Part shown: positions 54,119-64,000 of the stretch, one piece after another
How the letters are laid out: each line of letters opens with the position of its first letter
Numbering within the stretch: position 1 is the stretch's first letter
Origin: a virus
Length of the DNA stretch: 64,000 bases
Virus record (IMG/VR): IMGVR_UViG_3300032265_002598
Coordinates: 1 to 64,000 of that record
Direction: 5' to 3' (one strand)
Notes under the pieces: generated by a model
What the model saw: the letters and a program-made list of their open reading frames with translations, nothing else
Database searches by the model: none
What the model was told of the DNA's origin: nothing
Position numbers and translations under genes: made by a program

Positions 54119-57100
54119 ATGGCTGTAAATAATCTAATAATTTTGAGGAAAGGCACAGCCTCCCAGTGGAATTCGGCTAATCCAGTATTGGCTAGCGGAG
54201 AACCTGGATATGATTTAACTAATCAAATTCTCAAAGTAGGAGATGGAGTTACTGCTTGGAATAGTCTATCTAACCACAGCCACTCTGCTTCAAACATTAG
54301 TGATTTTAATAGTTCTGTTAGTGGACTTTTTCCAGTAAAGAGTATTATTGCTGGGAGTAATATTACTATAAGTTCAACTAGTGGTACATATACCATTAAC
54401 TCGACAGCTAGTGGTGGAGGTGGATCGGCCACATCAATATCAAATTATGGATCTAATAGAGTATTATTATCAGATAATACTTCTACAGGAATTAGTGCCC
54501 AAACTAATTTAACATTCAATGGATCGACACTGTCTGCTCCAAATGGATCATTTTCTACTGCTTTGACAGTTAATAGTGTGAATGTGAGTGTAAGTGGGCA
54601 TAATCATATAATTGGAGATGTTACTGGGTTACAAAGTGCTTTAGACAGTAAACAAGCTACTGGTAGTTATGCGGCAAGTTCTCATACTCATACAGCTTCA
54701 CAGGTTACAGATTTTAATAGTTCAGTAAGTGGGTTAATTAATGGTATTTATGCTCCATTAAGTAGTCCAACTTTTACCGGTGTCCCACTGACCCCTACTG
54801 CATCGAGTGGAACAAATACTAATCAAATAGCATCAACATCTTTTGTAAGAACAGAAATTAGCAATTTAGTAGCATCTGCTCCATCAACACTAGATACTTT
54901 AAATGAGTTAGCAACAGCTTTAGGAAATGATGCTAACTTTTCAACAACTATAGCCTCTGGACTTGGAACAAAAGCTGCTTTAAGTGGATCAACATTTACA
55001 GGGAACATTAGCGCACCAAGCGGTAGTTTTACTTCGTTATCGGTTAGTGGAATTCCTTTACTTAATCGCGGTTATTATTACGAAATCCATGTTAGCCAAG
55101 TAGATGGAAATGATACCACCGGTAATGGTGACTTATTAAATCCAGTTGCATCTATTACCAAAGCATTAACTTTAGTAGGATCTCAACGCAAAACAATTAT
55201 TGTTCATCCCGGTACTTATACTGAAAATCCATCAATAACAGTTCAATATACAACTATAACTGGTCCGGGGCTTATTGGTGGTAATATAGTACTTTCTGGA
55301 ACATTAAGCACAAATACTGGTTGTACAATTGCTGGAATAAAGATGACAAACCTGACCATAGCTACGCCAACTGGTGCAGGAAATGTAAATATTTTAAATT
55401 GTGAGATTTCTGGCACACTTACAAAAAGCAGTAACGCCGACTACACTGTTCTTCGTTTATGTGACTATGGCTCCGCAAGTATTACTGGTGCAGGTTTAGT
55501 TGCTATTTTTGGTGGTAATCCAAATTTTACAACAGTAAATAATGCTAGCGCAAATATAATTATTAAAAGCGCTGTTACTGTGGCTCCAGTTTTAACTTCT
55601 GGAACTTTAAGTCTTGTAGATTCTATAGTAGTTGCTGCTGTGACAAATGCTATCACATCAGCCTCTTCAAGTATCATTACTTTAGCCAACTGTCAAATGC
55701 TAACTTCGGCATTAAGTAGTGTCGCCCCAGTTGTACTAAGTGGATTTTATTCAATATTAAATTGCGTATATGATAAAACAAACTCAACACTAGTAGCATT
55801 GTCTGCAACTGGTGGATCTACAAATTCTATTGATTATTTTCAATATATTAATGCTGACAAATTTATTACTCAAGGGGGAACCTCTTCTGACTATGTAAAG
55901 GGTGATGGATCGTTAGGACTATTACCAAACACTATTGTTTATACAACTGGCAATCAAGCTATTAGTGGAGTTAAAACTTTTAGTGACCTTCCGTTTGTTA
56001 ATGGAACTGGAATTAGTATTAGTGGCCATAATCATATCACTTCTAATATTACAGATTTCAATACTTCTGTAAGTGGATTAGTTAATGGAGTATATGCTCC
56101 ACTTGCTAGTCCTACTTTTACTGGGACTGTAAATGGGATTACTAAAAGTATGGTTGGCTTGGGTAATGTAGATAATACTAGTGATGCTAGCAAGCCTATA
56201 AGCAGTGCTACTCAAACAGCTCTTGATAATAAAGCCGCTATTTCTCATACTCATACTTCATCAAATATTACCGATTTTAATTCTTCTGTTAGTGGATTAG
56301 TTAGTAATTATGCTTTATTAAATAGCCCAACTTTAACAGGAACTCCTCTTTCTCCAACAGCAGCAGTAGACACTAATACTACACAAATTGCTAGTACAGC
56401 ATTTGTTTTGGGGCAAGCTTCATCATCCACTCCTCTGATAGATGGAACTGCCACAATAGGAACTTCTACTAGATATGCCAGGGCAGATCATATACATCCA
56501 ACAGATACAACTAGAGCAGCCCTGACTGGTGCAACATTCACTGGTTCGATATCTTCTCCAAGCGGTAATTTTACTCAAAGTTTACAGGTAAATAGTACAG
56601 GAGTTAGTCTTGTAGGACATACCCACACCTCTAGTCAAATTAGTGATAGTACAACTGCTGGAAGAGCATTATTAACTGGGGCCGATGCTGCTGCTCAGAG
56701 AACTTCTTTAGGTTTGGGTACTTTGGCAACACAAAATGGAACTTTTAGTGGAACTAGTAGTGGAACCAATACTGGCGATCAAACAATTAGCATCAGTGGT
56801 GATGTTACAGCCGCTGGAAGCTCTAGTTCATTAAATGCGACAGTAACAAAAATTAATGGTGTTTTATTAGCAGGACTTAGTACTGGTCTTATTAAGAATA
56901 CAATTAGCACAGGAGCTCCAAGCATTGCTATTGCTGGTACCGATTATGCTGCTGCTAGCCATACTCATACTTCATCTAATATAACTGATTTCAATAGTAG
57001 TGTTAGTGGATTATTACCAGTACTAAATATAGTAGCAGGATCAGGTGTGACCATATCCTCTACTTCTGGAACATACACTCTTAATGCTACTGGTAGTAGT

Positions 57101-57160
57101 AGTATACCTACTAATGTTACTAATAGTGCAAATCTTTACTTATGGTCATCTTTCAGATAG
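54119..57160 (+). CDS. Long tail fibre protein C, 1013 aa
   Basis: The N-domain ILRKGTASQWNSANPVLASG is shared with fibre B. At least four SHTHT-SxxxDFNSSVSG repeats and PLxSPTFTG repeats form a triple-helical-type stalk. A middle insertion (residues about 320-580) looks like a right-handed beta-helix (KTIIVHPGTYTENPSITVQY...). Likely trimeric host-binding fibre. Confidence 0.8.
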   Translation: MAVNNLIILRKGTASQWNSANPVLASGEPGYDLTNQILKVGDGVTAWNSLSNHSHSASNISDFNSSVSGLFPVKSIIAGSNITISSTSGTYTINSTASGGGGSATSISNYGSNRVLLSDNTSTGISAQTNLTFNGSTLSAPNGSFSTALTVNSVNVSVSGHNHIIGDVTGLQSALDSKQATGSYAASSHTHTASQVTDFNSSVSGLINGIYAPLSSPTFTGVPLTPTASSGTNTNQIASTSFVRTEISNLVASAPSTLDTLNELATALGNDANFSTTIASGLGTKAALSGSTFTGNISAPSGSFTSLSVSGIPLLNRGYYYEIHVSQVDGNDTTGNGDLLNPVASITKALTLVGSQRKTIIVHPGTYTENPSITVQYTTITGPGLIGGNIVLSGTLSTNTGCTIAGIKMTNLTIATPTGAGNVNILNCEISGTLTKSSNADYTVLRLCDYGSASITGAGLVAIFGGNPNFTTVNNASANIIIKSAVTVAPVLTSGTLSLVDSIVVAAVTNAITSASSSIITLANCQMLTSALSSVAPVVLSGFYSILNCVYDKTNSTLVALSATGGSTNSIDYFQYINADKFITQGGTSSDYVKGDGSLGLLPNTIVYTTGNQAISGVKTFSDLPFVNGTGISISGHNHITSNITDFNTSVSGLVNGVYAPLASPTFTGTVNGITKSMVGLGNVDNTSDASKPISSATQTALDNKAAISHTHTSSNITDFNSSVSGLVSNYALLNSPTLTGTPLSPTAAVDTNTTQIASTAFVLGQASSSTPLIDGTATIGTSTRYARADHIHPTDTTRAALTGATFTGSISSPSGNFTQSLQVNSTGVSLVGHTHTSSQISDSTTAGRALLTGADAAAQRTSLGLGTLATQNGTFSGTSSGTNTGDQTISISGDVTAAGSSSSLNATVTKINGVLLAGLSTGLIKNTISTGAPSIAIAGTDYAAASHTHTSSNITDFNSSVSGLLPVLNIVAGSGVTISSTSGTYTLNATGSSSIPTNVTNSANLYLWSSFR

Positions 57161-57169
57161 GAGTTTATC

Positions 57170-57553
57170 ATGGCAGCTAGTCCAGTTTTCGCAGTTACAC
57201 CAAGAGTTGCAGCAGTTTCAATTGCTACTGCTGATTCTAGTTATACAGCACCTACAAACGTGGGCACTTTAATAACTGGAGCTTCAACAGGAACAAAAAT
57301 CAATGAAATAGTAGTTAAAAATGCAGCAATATCCGCTGCTGCTATTGTTAGAATATTTCTTTATGATGGATCAACATATTGGTTATTTGATGAAATCACC
57401 GTTGCCGCTGCTACAGGTAGCTCAACAGTCCAACAGTCTAGAGTTAGTACATTATATAACAACTTAATTCTTCCTAGTGCTTCTTGGTCTGTGAGAGTCA
57501 CAACCAGTGTTGCACAAGCTACTCATGTGACAGCACTAGGAGCAGATTTGTGA
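57170..57553 (+). CDS. Small structural protein, 127 aa
   Basis: Beta-rich, Ala/Thr/Ser-rich (VFAVTPRVAAVSIATADSSY). A family I recall as common in phage structural loci, of unknown position. Overlaps the next gene by GTGA. Confidence 0.6.
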   Translation: MAASPVFAVTPRVAAVSIATADSSYTAPTNVGTLITGASTGTKINEIVVKNAAISAAAIVRIFLYDGSTYWLFDEITVAAATGSSTVQQSRVSTLYNNLILPSASWSVRVTTSVAQATHVTALGADL

Positions 57554-59559
57554 ATAATGGTCTTTTTAATATAACATCTTTACAAACTAATTCTACTATT
57601 AGTTCTAGTATATTATCTACTACTAATATTGCTAGTAATATTTTAATGCCTCAAGGACAATCCCAGAATAGAGGCATTGGTGTTAATTATGATAATCTAG
57701 TTTTTTTACTTGATACTAGATTAGAGGCTGATAATAATTTTAGTTTTTCATTAGGTTCTATTGTTGATGTATTTGTTGATTGGGGTGATGGAACTAGAGA
57801 AACTTTTAAAACAACAGGAACAAAGAGTCACACCTACTCAAGTAGGGGAAGATACATTATTCAAATTGGTGGAATATTAAATAGTATAACTTTTACATCT
57901 ATGTTAGGTAGAAATAAATTAGTTAGCTGTTTATCATTTGGGAATTTATCAAAATTAGGATCTTGCTGTTTTAATGGTTGTGCTAATCTAATAAGTGTTC
58001 CAAATCAAATTCCAAGAACATTTACTGTTTTAAATAGTATGTTCGCATCTTGTACTAATTTTAATGATAGCAATGTTTGTTCTTGGGATACTAGTAATAT
58101 AACAGATATGGCTTTAGTTTTTAGTGGTGCTAGCAATTTTAATAAACCTTTAAATAGTTGGAATACTAAAAAAGTTACAGCTATGAATAGCATGTTTGGT
58201 CAATCTGGTTTCAACCAACCAATAGGTTCTTGGGATGTTAGTAAAGTAACAAATTTTAGTAATATGTTTAATCAAGTATATACTAATGGATTTAATCAAG
58301 ATATAGGACAATGGGATGTTAGTAGTGCTACAAATATGAGCCAAATGTTTTATGTTTCTACTAAATTTAATCAAAACCTAAATTCTTGGAATGTTAGTAA
58401 AGTTACTAATATGAACAATATGTTTTATCAAGCAGCGCTTTTTAATGGAAACATTACTAATTGGAATATTAGCTCTGTGACAAATATGGCTGGTATGTTT
58501 TTCCAAACTCCTTTTAATCAAAATATAGGATCTTGGAGCGTTAGTGGTGTTCAAAATATGGCTGGTATGTTTCAAGGAACAACAGCTTTTAGTCAAGATA
58601 TTAGTTCTTGGAATATTAAAGGACTTAATGCCACAGCAAGTTTTGATAATTTTTTGGCAACTAATTCTACTTTTGGAACAACAAATCTAAATGCTTTCTA
58701 TATAGCACTAAATACTAACAAGGCTAATTACAGAACTGATCTAAGACCAAGTTTTGGATCTAATACTTATTATGGAAGTAACAGTGCTGCTGCTACGGCG
58801 AGGGCAGCTTTAGTAACTTATGGTTGGACAATAACAGATGGAGGAACAACAACTGCGGCTCCAGATGCTCCAACTTCAGTAGCTGGTACCGCTGGCAATG
58901 CTCAAGTTTCTTTAACATGGACAGCTCCCACCTATAATAATGGAGCAGCAATAAGCGATTATACAGTACAATATAGTAGTAATTCTGGCTCAAGTTGGAC
59001 AACATTCAGTCACTCAGCTTCAGCTACAGCTTCTATAACAGTAACAGGACTGACTAATAGTACAGCCTATATATTTAGAGTTGCTGCTATAAATTCTGCT
59101 GGAACTGGAAGTTATTCAACTAATAGTTCTAGTGTAACACCAGTTGCCTCAACAACTACCACAACAACCGCCACCCCATCATACTTCAATAGTTTTAATA
59201 CAACTTGGAATGCAATTGGATTTACTGGCGCTGGAACATCTAGTTCACCATACACACGCACCGGTTATGGTTCTAATATGATTCCAGCCCAAGCTACTGT
59301 AGTATCAGCTGGAACCGTAAGAATAACAGGTCAAATGCATTCTGACTTTGGTGTTGATATTTTTAGAATTAGAAGCGGTGTTGCTACCAACGTTTATAGT
59401 TTAGCAGACACTTTCGGCGGTAATGGTGGTAATTATACTATGAATGCAACAATCACAGTAGCTGCTGGTGATATAATTAGATTTGGTACTCCTGACGTTG
59501 GTGACTATTATGATTTAGGCGCTAATGGTAGCGTTACTATTAATATTTGGTATCAATAA
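57550..59559 (+). CDS. BspA-type repeat adhesin with Fn3 domain, 669 aa
   Basis: Start at GTG 57550, coupled by GTGA. It has a PKD-like DWGDGTRETF segment (about residue 78). At least six DUF285/BspA-type repeats follow (WDVSKVTN-x5-MF-x-FNQ, residues about 180-370). Next comes an Fn3 domain (APTSVAGTAGNAQVSLTW, about 440-525), then a Thr linker and a C-terminal beta domain (FTGAGTSSSPYTRTGYG). Such repeats bind surfaces or proteins; a receptor role is likely. Confidence 0.8.
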   Translation: MNNGLFNITSLQTNSTISSSILSTTNIASNILMPQGQSQNRGIGVNYDNLVFLLDTRLEADNNFSFSLGSIVDVFVDWGDGTRETFKTTGTKSHTYSSRGRYIIQIGGILNSITFTSMLGRNKLVSCLSFGNLSKLGSCCFNGCANLISVPNQIPRTFTVLNSMFASCTNFNDSNVCSWDTSNITDMALVFSGASNFNKPLNSWNTKKVTAMNSMFGQSGFNQPIGSWDVSKVTNFSNMFNQVYTNGFNQDIGQWDVSSATNMSQMFYVSTKFNQNLNSWNVSKVTNMNNMFYQAALFNGNITNWNISSVTNMAGMFFQTPFNQNIGSWSVSGVQNMAGMFQGTTAFSQDISSWNIKGLNATASFDNFLATNSTFGTTNLNAFYIALNTNKANYRTDLRPSFGSNTYYGSNSAAATARAALVTYGWTITDGGTTTAAPDAPTSVAGTAGNAQVSLTWTAPTYNNGAAISDYTVQYSSNSGSSWTTFSHSASATASITVTGLTNSTAYIFRVAAINSAGTGSYSTNSSSVTPVASTTTTTTATPSYFNSFNTTWNAIGFTGAGTSSSPYTRTGYGSNMIPAQATVVSAGTVRITGQMHSDFGVDIFRIRSGVATNVYSLADTFGGNGGNYTMNATITVAAGDIIRFGTPDVGDYYDLGANGSVTINIWYQ

Positions 59560-59573
59560 CACAAAGGAAAATT

Positions 59574-59780
59574 ATGGGCGCAGAAATTACATATCCACAA
59601 AATACAACATATTGGATTATTACGGATGGCACCAATTATGGAGATGGAGTTACAGGAATTAATCAAGTAACAACAGTTGGTAATGGATGGACAATACATT
59701 GGCAAGGTACTAATTATGATGAATATATTATACAATGTCAAAATGTTAATATAGTACCAGAAATATCGCTTACCAGTTGA
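59574..59780 (+). CDS. Small structural protein, 68 aa
   Basis: ATG at 59574 behind AAAGGAAAA. Beta-rich (GAEITYPQNTTYWIITDGTN). No family recognised. Confidence 0.6.
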   Translation: MGAEITYPQNTTYWIITDGTNYGDGVTGINQVTTVGNGWTIHWQGTNYDEYIIQCQNVNIVPEISLTS

Positions 59781-59820
59781 TTAGCCAATTAATTTTAAAA
59801 ACCGTACTCTTTGCTATAAG

Positions 59821-59847
59821 GTGTATTAAAGAATAGCCCTAATACAC
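59821..59847 (+). promoter_or_regulatory. GTGTATTA perfect inverted repeat
   Basis: GTGTATTA, 11-base loop, TAATACAC just before 59864; shares GGTGTATTA with 54063. Confidence 0.4.
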
Positions 59848-59863
59848 ATAAAAGGATCAAATT

Positions 59864-60379
59864 ATGAGCTGGTCTATTGAAATACCTCTTATTGTTCGTA
59901 CATTGATTAATGATCTTACAGATCAGCCAGTTTATAGCGACGAAAGATTGATCCAAGTTATAACGGTTGCATCAAAATATGTCCAATTTGAGGTTACTTT
60001 AGATAATCAATATACTGTGGATGTATCTAATGGTACATTAACTCCAGACCCTTTAGATTATCATGATGATGTATTTATCGGTTTGGTTGCTTTAAAGAGC
60101 GCTTGTATTATCGATCAAAGTACAGTCAGAACTAAATCAGCAACCGAAGGTATCAGAGCTTCTCTTGGACCAGCCAGCCTAAGCGTACAAGGCAGTTTGG
60201 AAGGATTAAAGCTGTTATTAGAAACCGGTCCATGTGCTTTATATCAGGACTTAGTTCTTAATTGGAATGTACGAGATGCTAGTGCTGTTACTGCGGTGCT
60301 TAGTCCATTTGTTGGCAACAAGTTCAACCCAAGATACTTGCAGGGCAATACTTATCGTTCAAGATATTTTTATTCATGA
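59864..60379 (+). CDS. Head-tail adaptor-like protein (tentative), 171 aa
   Basis: Helical protein (IPLIVRTLINDLTDQPVYSD) with a YVQFEV segment and a GIRASLGPASLSVQGSLEGL middle. The pattern resembles gp6-like connector subunits. Tentative. Confidence 0.5.
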   Translation: MSWSIEIPLIVRTLINDLTDQPVYSDERLIQVITVASKYVQFEVTLDNQYTVDVSNGTLTPDPLDYHDDVFIGLVALKSACIIDQSTVRTKSATEGIRASLGPASLSVQGSLEGLKLLLETGPCALYQDLVLNWNVRDASAVTAVLSPFVGNKFNPRYLQGNTYRSRYFYS

Positions 60380-60394
60380 TGGGAGTAGATTATT

Positions 60395-60835
60395 ATGCCA
60401 GCAGCAGATTACAATTTCGCTATAGAAAAAGGAACAGCATTCGTTATCGCTTTTGAATATAGAGATGATATGAATGTACCTGTTGATATTACTAATTGGT
60501 GTGCTAGAATAAGATGGATAGAAGATCAGGCAACCCCCACAGTTAGAACTTTTGTAACGAATACACGAAGTAACGAATATGAATTCACAATAGAACCACT
60601 AATGGGCAAAATTCTATTAAAAATTCCAGCAGCTCAAACGGCACTATATAATTTTGGTACTGCCAGATATGATTTTGAGCTACAAGAACCTAATGATCTA
60701 TATAGTGGTGGTGGAAAAAAAGTTTTCAGAATATTACAAGGAGGTGTCTCTTTAGTTTCTAGAAATGTTCCTGGTACAGACGCATTTGAATGCAATATTG
60801 ACACACAGAATGATTGTGGGACATGTGACACATGA
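60395..60835 (+). CDS. Fibre-locus structural protein, 146 aa
   Basis: Paralogue of 46626-47033 (NFAIEKGTAFVIAFEYRDDM, WCARIRW, YDFELQEP). ATGA-coupled to the large fibre gene, as its sister is coupled to 47030. Confidence 0.65.
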   Translation: MPAADYNFAIEKGTAFVIAFEYRDDMNVPVDITNWCARIRWIEDQATPTVRTFVTNTRSNEYEFTIEPLMGKILLKIPAAQTALYNFGTARYDFELQEPNDLYSGGGKKVFRILQGGVSLVSRNVPGTDAFECNIDTQNDCGTCDT

Positions 60836-63800
60836 GCATAGTTAGAGTAGAAGAAGAAATACAACCACTTAAATATCTGGTTATAACACATGAAGTAGAC
60901 CCAGAAACTGTTATTACTACTAATGTAATTATAACAGACAATAGATTAAATAAAATAAATCTTCTAGCTATTGAGAGAGGAACACAAGGAAATACAGGTC
61001 CGACTGGTCCAAAAGGTGATCCTGGTAAAGATGGTTTAATATTCGATAAATTGCCTATTTCTAGTGGCGGAACTAATAATACTTCTTTTTCCAGTGGTAA
61101 TATAATTTACTATGATGGTAATAAATTATCTAGCTCTAACTATAGTGTTCAAAATATTTTAGATTCTGCTGGAGCAAATGCTTCTGTTACCGGAGTGATC
61201 AATGGTCTTGGACTATATAGAGATATTGCTGGAAAAACAGTTACTCTCGGAATTAATCCTGGTGAAGGTTTATTAATTAATGATGCTAATCAAATCGCAG
61301 TAGATGATACTATTGTTCGTCGTGTAGAACTAGATTTGGGTGGTATTCAAGGAATGGTTCCAATCAGCAAAGGTGGAACTAACAACTCAAGTTTTACTGG
61401 TAATAGACTACTATACTATGATGGTCTTAAAATTTCATCATTTCCGCTCAATACTGGAACTATACTTCTTAGCGGAACAAAAATCAATATAGTAGCAGGA
61501 TCTGGTCTTACTGGAGGAGGAGATCTTACTTTGCCTAATGGGTCGGTAGTTCTCAATATTACCGGATCAGAAGATATTCTAGTTACTAATGATTCTATTT
61601 CTTTATCCCCTACTGGGGTTCCAGGAACCTATAGTAAAGTTACAACAGACTCAAGAGGAAGAGTAGTTTCTGGGAGCAGTCTTAGTTCTGCTGATATATT
61701 AGCTATATTAGGATATACTCCTTGGCATCCTGGTAATGATGGCTCTGGTTCTGGTCTTGATGCTGACCTATTAGATGGTTTTAGTTCATCTGTATTCTTT
61801 GATCTAAGTACTCATACTGGAACAATAGGTAATACTAACTTACCAATTCAAACTACTGCCGGAACATATACTAAGATTCAAGTCAATGATCGCGGTATAG
61901 TTATTAATGGACAAAATAATACATACAATGATATTGTACAAGCACTAGGGTATCGTCCAGTATCAATTTCTGGAGATACTATTTATGGTCCTATTACCAT
62001 TAATGGAGACGTTAATCTTAATAGTGATAATTTAATAGTCAAAGATAATATTCCAGTTTTTGGAACAAATTCTTCTTCTATTCTTCCTAGCGAACCAAGA
62101 GGATTTAGTTTCATTTATGGCGGAGCAACCCAAAGAACTGGTATTCTAGCTTACTATCCAGCACAACAAGAACTCAGACTAGTAACGAATATCACAGCTG
62201 ATCCTGCTAATGTCAATGGAGGCACATCTACTAATGCTTTTGCAGATGATATAAATGGAGGAGACCAAAATGCTGTTTATCTGATGGGAAATTTAAATGG
62301 TGATCCAAATATTGTTTTGTTTAGAGGAATAGCTGATAATATTTATATTAGTCGTCTCAATCCTCAAGTTGTTAGTGGATTAAAGAGATTTGCTGATGGA
62401 ATTAGTGTTAACGGACAGGTATCTATTATTTCTAATGCTACACAGGGCGATCCTCCATTAAATATTGGTGGCAATAACAATATGGTAGTAAATCTTAATT
62501 CTGATTTATTACATGGTCACCCAGGAACATATTATACAGAAGCGTTTAATATGACTGGATTATTTGATTATCGCAAAGTAGAATTTAATAGTCTAGAGGG
62601 GGATCTAGGATATATTCCTAGATTTGATGAAAGAACTAGAGATCCTAGTCGTACTATTAGTAATTCATATATTCGTCAAACTGGTAATGTTATTCAAGTT
62701 ACCTCAGATGCTAATGTCTCAATAGGTTCCACAAATACCGGATTGACTGATGCTAATAGATCTCTTCTTGTTGGAGCCAATAATAAGACCTATTCTGATA
62801 ACGGATTAGCAGTAGGTAGTTATAATATTGTTTCTGGCAATAATAGTGTGGCTTTGAATGTTGGATCAAAAGCACTAAATTCAAGCTCTATAGCTGCTGG
62901 TAATTATGGATACACATGGGCAAATAATCAGTTTAGTTTTGGAGCATTTTCTGAAACAGACACAGCAAACAATGCTTCAGCACAAGGACAATTCTCCACT
63001 ATAGCTCTTTATCTTAATGGAACAGAAACAAATGGCTCATGGTATACTATGAGTCCTCCAATATCTATACCTAAAAATAAAACAATAGCATATAATCTAG
63101 AAATTCTTTTAAATAAGGCTGCCGGAACAGGAGCAGCTCTTTTTTCTTTTTCTAGTGGTATTATTAAAAATAGTACTTTTAGAGATCCAAATAATATCAC
63201 TTCAATCATAAATATGACCTCTGTATTAAAAGATAGTACAAAGCAAGAGATATATAATGATTCCCAACAAAGAACACATTATTTTCATTACAAATTAGAC
63301 AATGACACAGAGATACAGAATGTTAAGGTTTCTAATCCTCCTCTACAAACACTACCAGTATTAGCTCAAAACACAGAATCTTTGTACAAGTATACGCCAG
63401 AATATTTAAGCTTGTCAGGGAATTATGTAAAAACAAACTCTGGCAATGTATTATTGTCTCTGCAAAAACCTCTTTCTAATGGTTGGTTTTATCAAAATAT
63501 TAATAATCCAAATCTTTTTATAAGATCATATAATCATGCACTAGTAACTGGTTGTGCGGTTAATTTAAATATGTTAACTGGTAGTATACGAAGACCATTA
63601 ACTAAACCATATACTGTTCTTAATATTATAGATAAACACAATTTTACAGTTGCCGAACATTCGTGGAAAGGTTATTTTCTAACTAATAATTTTTTTGTTT
63701 TAGACCCAAAAGAAGTTGCAGAAACTGATCAGATTAATTTGGTTAAAATATCTGGTAATATTTATACTGGTGGAAATACATTATCTTATACAACTACTAA

Positions 63801-64000
63801 TCCAATAGGTTCTATTTTTTCTGGTATGTTAGTTTCTTTTGGCCCAGATCCAGAAACCTATCCTGATAGCTTGGCTCAGACAGGTAAGATTATTAGTGTG
63901 ACTAGTGATACTATTACGTTTACTCCCAATTTTACTGGCATTTATGATGGCTTTTCAATTTATGGTCCAGGATTTTGTAAGATCACCAATCATAGTCGTT
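60832..64000 (+). CDS. Collagen-like tail fibre, incomplete (at least 1056 aa)
   Basis: ATG at 60832; the frame stays open to the right edge. N-terminus MSIVRVEEEIQPLKYLVITH, then a collagen-type GNTGPTGPKGDPGKDG stretch near residue 55. Repeated fibre modules follow, including KGGTNNSSFTG-type blocks, DADLLDG near 310 and trimeric-adhesin-like SLLVGANN. Its N-terminal module relates to the protein at 47030. Probable main host-binding fibre. Confidence 0.85.
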   Translation, partial: MSIVRVEEEIQPLKYLVITHEVDPETVITTNVIITDNRLNKINLLAIERGTQGNTGPTGPKGDPGKDGLIFDKLPISSGGTNNTSFSSGNIIYYDGNKLSSSNYSVQNILDSAGANASVTGVINGLGLYRDIAGKTVTLGINPGEGLLINDANQIAVDDTIVRRVELDLGGIQGMVPISKGGTNNSSFTGNRLLYYDGLKISSFPLNTGTILLSGTKINIVAGSGLTGGGDLTLPNGSVVLNITGSEDILVTNDSISLSPTGVPGTYSKVTTDSRGRVVSGSSLSSADILAILGYTPWHPGNDGSGSGLDADLLDGFSSSVFFDLSTHTGTIGNTNLPIQTTAGTYTKIQVNDRGIVINGQNNTYNDIVQALGYRPVSISGDTIYGPITINGDVNLNSDNLIVKDNIPVFGTNSSSILPSEPRGFSFIYGGATQRTGILAYYPAQQELRLVTNITADPANVNGGTSTNAFADDINGGDQNAVYLMGNLNGDPNIVLFRGIADNIYISRLNPQVVSGLKRFADGISVNGQVSIISNATQGDPPLNIGGNNNMVVNLNSDLLHGHPGTYYTEAFNMTGLFDYRKVEFNSLEGDLGYIPRFDERTRDPSRTISNSYIRQTGNVIQVTSDANVSIGSTNTGLTDANRSLLVGANNKTYSDNGLAVGSYNIVSGNNSVALNVGSKALNSSSIAAGNYGYTWANNQFSFGAFSETDTANNASAQGQFSTIALYLNGTETNGSWYTMSPPISIPKNKTIAYNLEILLNKAAGTGAALFSFSSGIIKNSTFRDPNNITSIINMTSVLKDSTKQEIYNDSQQRTHYFHYKLDNDTEIQNVKVSNPPLQTLPVLAQNTESLYKYTPEYLSLSGNYVKTNSGNVLLSLQKPLSNGWFYQNINNPNLFIRSYNHALVTGCAVNLNMLTGSIRRPLTKPYTVLNIIDKHNFTVAEHSWKGYFLTNNFFVLDPKEVAETDQINLVKISGNIYTGGNTLSYTTTNPIGSIFSGMLVSFGPDPETYPDSLAQTGKIISVTSDTITFTPNFTGIYDGFSIYGPGFCKITNHSR

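Overview
The window is one arm of a large tailed-phage genome (Caudoviricetes). It has a leftward block of about 95 small genes (1-35.7 kb) and a rightward block of virion genes (35.7-64 kb) with sigma-like regulator, terminase, portal, protease/scaffold, capsid, adaptors and fibres. No integrase, repressor, transposase or CRISPR array was seen. The host is inferred, not shown, to be a planctomycete. Three short secreted proteins and a formylglycine-enzyme-like adhesin domain resemble planctomycete proteins as I remember them, and GG-N10-GC (sigma-54-type) sites recur. The phage is AT-rich and its tRNAs serve mainly AT-rich codons, which fits a more GC-rich host.

Region 1 (1-17.7 kb, about one third GC, all leftward): tightly packed, translationally coupled small genes (ATGA or TAATG overlaps). 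They include flavin-dependent thymidylate synthase ThyX, two metallophosphoesterases, an ASCH-domain protein, a DnaJ-type zinc-finger protein, a SAM methyltransferase, a metalloprotease-like fragment and many 19-60 residue single-span membrane proteins. Several families are internally duplicated.

Region 2 (17.7-35.7 kb, more GC-rich, leftward): short transcription units, most with a clear TTGACA/TAnAAT promoter that often carries CGATA in the spacer. Unit boundaries carry one of three repeat families: A, an 87-bp double hairpin around a GGCCGGCC-like core, 15 copies; B, a GACTAT/AATCC-GGATT/GGGACA element, 7 copies; C, a CCTTAC-GTAAGG hairpin, 7 copies. Seven sigma-54-type sites point the opposite way from the genes. 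This region also holds a DUF932 gene, a phosphoribosyltransferase, seven convincing tRNAs plus two atypical ones, a kinase-like protein, a GP88-like Cys protein, a PD-(D/E)XK-like nuclease and an approximately 490-nt non-coding, strongly structured RNA locus with its own promoter beside a tRNA-like sequence.

Region 3 (35.7-64 kb, rightward): a gp55-like sigma factor, terminase small subunit, GDP-mannose dehydratase, HNH and ERCC4 nucleases, terminase large subunit, portal, protease-scaffold fusion, decoration protein and major capsid protein end at a strong terminator. A long adhesin/fibre locus follows, with repeated tail-fibre N-domains, a VWD-like protein, an apparently circularly permuted FGE-like domain, poly-Thr linkers, BspA-type repeats with Fn3, a glycosyltransferase and a collagen-like fibre running off the right edge. 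Divergent transcription starts between 35.67 and 35.76 kb. The proposed logic is host sigma-70 transcription of the left arm, then the phage sigma-like factor driving the right arm.
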